DNA from: JAJPHW01 sp963799065
GTDB lineage: Bacteria > Acidobacteriota > Terriglobia > Terriglobales > Acidobacteriaceae
DNA: 64,000 nucleotides
Reading direction: 5' to 3'
Assembly (NCBI GenBank): GCA_963799065.1
Contig: CAWCVJ010000001.1
Location: 1,054,001 to 1,118,000, forward strand
The notes under the pieces were generated by a model. The model was not told where the DNA came from. It did no database searches and saw only the letters and a program-made list of their open reading frames with translations. Made by a program: the position numbers and the translations under genes. Below, piece by piece: positions 60,634 to 64,000 of this stretch (its first letter is position 1; each line of letters begins with the position of its first letter).

Positions 60634-61401
60634 TTAGTTTTTCTCCAAAGTGGCGTTAACGTTGACTTGGCCGCTGGAGACCGACATCTTCCGTTCCCAG
60701 GGCTTGAAGCCCGATTTTTTTATTGAGATTTGGTGTTGGCCGGAGGCGACTCCTACGTTGGAGGGAGTGCTGCCGACAAAGTTGCCGTCGATCTCGATGT
60801 CCGCGCCGGGAGGGTCGGAGGCGACGGCTAGCTGCGCGGAGGCCGCTGGCGGCGGCGCTTGTGGCATCGCGACGGGGACGACCTTTGTTTGCGGCGGAGC
60901 GGTGGCTGCGGCTTCGGCGGCACGGATATCTTTGCCGTGCGCAGTCCAATCTGAGGTGATGCCTTCGCAGGCGTCCTGCACCGAGGCTCCGAGCGAGAGC
61001 GTGGACTTGCTCATGACGGAGTCGCCGCTGATGCGATTGAAGACGGCGACCTTGTTCCTGTGGCGCAGCACGCCTTTGCCGCCTTCGTGATCGAGGACGA
61101 CGATGTAGTCGGCGCGATCCTGCTTGTTGTTGGTCACGACTTCCGGGCAGCGCTGCCCGAAGGTCTTTACGATTTCTGCGGTCTGGGGCCGCGCGCCGCC
61201 GGAGACATGGGATCCGTAGGTGCCGTTGTTGCCTCCTCCTCCGCCTGCGATTTCCCATGATTGGCTGTCGGTGATGAAGACTCTAGGCTTGTCGTCATTG
61301 CTGGGGGTCGCTGGAGTGGGTGTTTGCGCAAACATCAAGGAACCGGAGCAGATTACCGTGGGCATGGCGAGGCAAAGGACGATGGCGAGAGCTTGTCGCA
61401 T
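60634..61401 (-). CDS. Exported PEGA-domain protein
   Basis: 255 residues with a signal peptide (LAIVLCLAMPTVICSGSLMF). Residues about 38-160 form a conserved acidobacterial domain with KPRVFITDSQSWEIAGGGGG and DRADYIVVLDHEGGKG; a Pro/Ala linker follows; residues 190-255 are a PEGA domain (VASDPPGADIEIDGNFVGST, then GQHQISIKKSGFKPWER). The N-terminal domain in related proteins is CsgG-like by position, but I cannot confirm the fold. The role is likely structural, in the periplasm or at the cell surface. Confidence 0.78.
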   Translation of the reverse strand: MRQALAIVLCLAMPTVICSGSLMFAQTPTPATPSNDDKPRVFITDSQSWEIAGGGGGNNGTYGSHVSGGARPQTAEIVKTFGQRCPEVVTNNKQDRADYIVVLDHEGGKGVLRHRNKVAVFNRISGDSVMSKSTLSLGASVQDACEGITSDWTAHGKDIRAAEAAATAPPQTKVVPVAMPQAPPPAASAQLAVASDPPGADIEIDGNFVGSTPSNVGVASGQHQISIKKSGFKPWERKMSVSSGQVNVNATLEKN

Positions 61402-62065
61402 CTGTTTCTCCTTTTAAGTTTTAGTTTCTGTGGAGCGCCCGGGGAAATTCTTTGCTGCTTTGGGGGAAGAGTGACTAGGAAGTTTTAATTTGGGTCGAGG
61501 ATTTTGTCAAATGGAGTTTTGGTTGTGCGCGCCGGATCCCTCGGCCCGCTGGAGAGAACGCGGGCGCTTCGGGATGACTGCGTTGGGTGCGGGACAGGGT
61601 TTTTATGAGGTAGGAGTCCTTCGCTGCGCGGACGGGTCGGTTCGCTCTCCGTCTGCTTCGCTCAGGATGAAACAAGGTTTAGAGCATTGTTGGGCTGCAC
61701 GGGCGCGGACGCCCGCGCCTGCGTGGTCCGGAACACGGGCGCTTCGGGATGACGGCGTGAGTGGGGGGGCGAGTGGCGCTGACTGTTCGCTTGCGTGGTT
61801 GGAGGGAGTGCAAGGGTCCTTCGCTGCTCAGGATGACATCAAAAGCTTAAGAGCACAGGCGGCGGTCGAGGGCGCCCGCCCCACACGAGCAACTGCGGCG
61901 GACAGGAGTGTCCGCCCCACACGAGCAACTGCGGCGGACAGGAGTGTCCGCCCCACACGAGCAACTGCGGCGGACAGGAGTGTCCGCCCCACACGAGCAA
62001 CTGCGGTCGAGGGCGTCCGCCTCACACTGCCGCTCCATCCCGATGCTAGGATTACATCTTCCCTC
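61402..62065. other. 664-bp repeat-rich spacer without a gene
   Basis: It holds dispersed short repeats. The motif CGGGCGCTTCGGGATGAC appears at 61561 and 61737; TCCTTCGCTGC and CAGGATGA appear together at 61617-61670 and 61817-61836. The 36-bp palindromic array (61862-62030) lies at its right end, before priA. Short frames across it (for example 61475-61675 minus and 61828-62118 minus) are created by the repeats and are not treated as genes. Confidence 0.75.
61862..62030. repeat. Tandem array of 36-bp palindromic units
   Basis: The core CCACACGAGCAACTGCGG occurs four times at exact 36-bp spacing (61881, 61917, 61953, 61989). Between copies lies the palindrome CGGACAGGAGTGTCCG three times. 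The outer flanks carry a variant, GCGGTCGAGGGCGYCCGCC (61862 and 62003). There are no unique spacers, so it is not a CRISPR array. Confidence 0.9.
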
Positions 62066-64000
62066 ATGCCTTTATTTTGCGATGTGGCTGTGCCTGTGCC
62101 TTTGGATATGGTGTTCACTTACAGCGTGCCCGATGGGGTGGACGCGGTGGTGGGCGGGCGCGTGCTTGTGCCGTTTCGCGCGCAGCGCTTGTCGGGGATT
62201 GTGACGGCGGTGCATGATCGCGCGCCGTCGGTTGCGGCGAAGAAGGTGATTCGGGCGCTGGATGCGGAGCCGGTGCTGGACGCGCCGTTGCTCAAGCTGG
62301 GCGAGTGGATTGCCAACTATTATCTGGCGCCGATTGGGGAAGTGTTTCGCACCATGCTGCCGCTGACGGCGGAGTTCAAGCGGGCGGTGGCGTATTCGAT
62401 TACGGAGAAGGGCGCGCTGGTGCTGCATCAGGCGAGCACGACCGGGTCGGCGGGGCGGTCGCGGAAGACTCCGGAAGAACATTTGAGGGAAATTACCGTG
62501 CTGGATAATTTGGCGGCGCGCGAGGAGCCGGTGCGGGAGGCGAATTTGCGTGCGGCGACGCAGGCTTCGCGGGATTTGCTGGCGGGCATGGTGCGCAAGC
62601 AGTGGATCGCGCGCGAAGATTTATCGGAAGCGCAGGACGCGCGGCGGATGCAGAAAGTGGCGGCGCTGAAGAGTTCGGAAGGGAAGTGGAATGCGAATCA
62701 GCGGGCGCTGCTGGAGGCGCTGGAGCGGGCGGGCGGACGGCTTCCGGTGGAATTTTTGCGGGACCTGGAAGTGCCGCGGACTACGCTGGCGACTTTGGTG
62801 AAGCGCGGAGCGGTGGAGATTGTGGCGGAGCCGTTGCCGGGATTTGTGTCGGGAGTGAAGCGTCCGGCGACTGCAGAGTTCCGCTTGAATGCGGAGCAGG
62901 CGAAGGCGCTGGCGCATATCCGGCGGGCGGTGGATGAGCGGAAATTTTCTGGAACGTTGCTGCATGGAGTCACCGGGTCGGGCAAGACGGCGGTGTATCT
63001 GGCGGCGATGCGAGCGGTGCTGGATGCGGGGCGGAGCGCGATTCTGCTGGTGCCGGAGATTGGGCTGACTCCGGCGGTGGCGGCGCAGTTGCATGAAATA
63101 TTTGGCGATGCGGTGGCGATTCTACATTCGGCGTTGAGCGATAAAGAGCGCGCGGAGCAGTGGCATCGCATTCGGCGGGGCGAGGCGAGGATGGTGGCGG
63201 GAACGCGGTCGGCGGTGTTCGCTCCGGTGGCGGATTTGGCGTTGATCGTGGTGGATGAAGAGCAGGATTCGTCCTATAAGCAGGAAGAGACGCCGCGGTA
63301 TCATGCGCGGGATGTGGCGGTGATGCGGGCGAAGATGGCGGGAGCGGCGGTGGTGCTAGGGTCGGCGACGCCGTCGCTGGAATCGTATTTCAATGCGAAG
63401 AAACATAAGTATGCGTTGCTGGAAATGCGGGATCGGGTGGAGGCGCGTCCGCTGCCGGAAGTGGAGGTGGTGGATATGAAGGTGGAGTATCAGGAAACGG
63501 GCAGCGAGCAGGTGATCTCTCGCAGGCTGGCGGAGGAGATTGAGGCGCGGCTGGAACGCAAAGAGCAGATTATGATCCTGCTCAACCGACGAGGATATTC
63601 GCCGGCAGTGTTGTGCCGCTCGTGCGGGAAGACGGCGGAGTGCGCGAATTGTGCGATTGCGTTGACCCATCATCGCAGTGAGCACCGCATGAAGTGCCAT
63701 TACTGCGGCTTTCAGGCTGCGGTGCCGAAGGTGTGTGGGCATTGCGGCAGCGAGTATGTCCATTTTTTGGGGACGGGATCGGAGAAGCTGGAAGAGTTAT
63801 TGCATGGCATGTTTCCGCAGGCACGGATTGGGCGGCTGGATCGCGATACGGTGCGGAGCCATGAAGACTTCGAGCGCACGCTGAATGCTCTCGACAATGG
63901 CGAGTTGGACATTCTTACGGGGACGCAGATGATCGCTAAAGGGCACGATGTGCATGGGGTGACGCTTGCTGGCGTGGTTGCGGCGGATGCGGCGTTGAGC
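62066..64000 (+). CDS. priA: Primosomal protein N' (PriA helicase), C-terminal end missing
   Basis: 645 residues visible, open to the window end; full PriA is about 730-800. The N-terminal 3'-end-binding domain starts with FCDVAVPVPLDMVFTYSVP. Helicase motifs are Walker A GVTGSGKTAVYLA, Walker B region IVVDEEQDSSYKQEE (DEEQ in place of the usual DEEH), GSATPSLESY and GTQMIAKGHDVHGV. The zinc-binding cysteines are in LCRSCGKTAECANC and MKCHYCGF / VCGHCGS. The gene is complete at its 5' end, with ATG 62066. It restarts stalled replication forks and is chromosomal housekeeping. Confidence 0.95.
   Translation, partial: MPLFCDVAVPVPLDMVFTYSVPDGVDAVVGGRVLVPFRAQRLSGIVTAVHDRAPSVAAKKVIRALDAEPVLDAPLLKLGEWIANYYLAPIGEVFRTMLPLTAEFKRAVAYSITEKGALVLHQASTTGSAGRSRKTPEEHLREITVLDNLAAREEPVREANLRAATQASRDLLAGMVRKQWIAREDLSEAQDARRMQKVAALKSSEGKWNANQRALLEALERAGGRLPVEFLRDLEVPRTTLATLVKRGAVEIVAEPLPGFVSGVKRPATAEFRLNAEQAKALAHIRRAVDERKFSGTLLHGVTGSGKTAVYLAAMRAVLDAGRSAILLVPEIGLTPAVAAQLHEIFGDAVAILHSALSDKERAEQWHRIRRGEARMVAGTRSAVFAPVADLALIVVDEEQDSSYKQEETPRYHARDVAVMRAKMAGAAVVLGSATPSLESYFNAKKHKYALLEMRDRVEARPLPEVEVVDMKVEYQETGSEQVISRRLAEEIEARLERKEQIMILLNRRGYSPAVLCRSCGKTAECANCAIALTHHRSEHRMKCHYCGFQAAVPKVCGHCGSEYVHFLGTGSEKLEELLHGMFPQARIGRLDRDTVRSHEDFERTLNALDNGELDILTGTQMIAKGHDVHGVTLAGVVAADAALS

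Noticed and set aside
61475..61675. 66-residue minus-strand ORF upstream of priA
   Set aside because: It resembles the false ORFs produced by dispersed intergenic repeats and has no recognisable domain.
61862..62030. Possible CRISPR array (36-bp spacing, repeated units)
   Set aside because: Spacing of 36 bp is the whole unit; there are no unique spacers between repeats and no cas genes nearby.
61828..62118. 96-residue minus-strand ORF with a 12-residue repeat
   Set aside because: It is created by the tandem DNA repeat, whose period is divisible by three, and it runs into the priA start; there is no ribosome site.
62072..63912. Minus-strand ORFs opposite priA, rich in Arg and His
   Set aside because: They are antisense shadows of priA, whose helicase and zinc motifs are clear on the plus strand.

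Overview
The window reads as a chromosomal segment of an acidobacterium (Acidobacteriota, probably class Terriglobia). This is inferred from gene content: a TonB-receptor-like protein with an N-terminal carboxypeptidase-regulatory domain, an adjacent VWFA-related protein of the acidobacterial type (TIGR03436 style), a TIGR03118-type beta-propeller protein, several secreted proteins with carboxypeptidase-regulatory, FG-GAP or kelch-like repeats, and intergenic repeats of a kind common in soil acidobacteria. Gene density is high, with many 4-bp start/stop overlaps. No prophage, insertion sequence, rRNA operon or CRISPR array was seen.

Layout. 0-3.4 kb: the N-terminal part of a PpiC/SurA-like foldase, then a CDF metal exporter / OsmC-like / EamA transporter operon. 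3.5-7 kb: a small phosphate-binding-like protein, then a minus-strand operon of a membrane glycosyltransferase, two tandem 6-pyruvoyl-tetrahydropterin synthase paralogues and folE, divergent from a TlpA-like lipoprotein. 7-17 kb: mainly housekeeping (thiO-like oxidase, amidohydrolase, nadK, OmpA-like protein, dgt, a TPR protein, purH). 17-21 kb: FG-GAP protein, XRE regulator, potassium channel and a ParDE module whose toxin is frameshifted. 21-26 kb: a frameshifted pseudogene, ccmE of the Cys-type (CxxxY), an aldo/keto reductase, and a tightly overlapped ccmABCD operon. 26-30 kb: degenerate receiver protein, OsmC, SnoaL-like and MBL-rhodanese enzymes. 29.5-36 kb: TetR regulator divergent from a complete RND efflux operon with a palindromic operator candidate between them. 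36-39 kb: a receiver/thioredoxin-like/FAD-oxidoreductase fusion (frameshifted near its end) followed by a cyclic-nucleotide-binding histidine kinase. 39-43 kb: two secreted propeller proteins and tRNA-Leu(CAA). 43-47 kb: a three-gene phosphorelay operon. 47-58 kb: a divergent block of secreted and outer-membrane proteins. 58-61.5 kb: a Phd/VapC toxin-antitoxin pair, antitoxin remnants, duplicated hairpin elements and small hypothetical secreted proteins. 61.5-64 kb: a repeat-rich spacer and priA, cut by the window end.

The most interesting points are the redox two-component pair at 36.2-39.4 kb, the Cys-type CcmE beside ccmABCD, the tandem PTPS/folE operon, and the three genes broken by what look like single-base frameshifts (parE, a PH-like domain gene, the FAD oxidoreductase). 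I did not find a clearly new defence or mobile system. All family assignments come from reading motifs, not from database searches.
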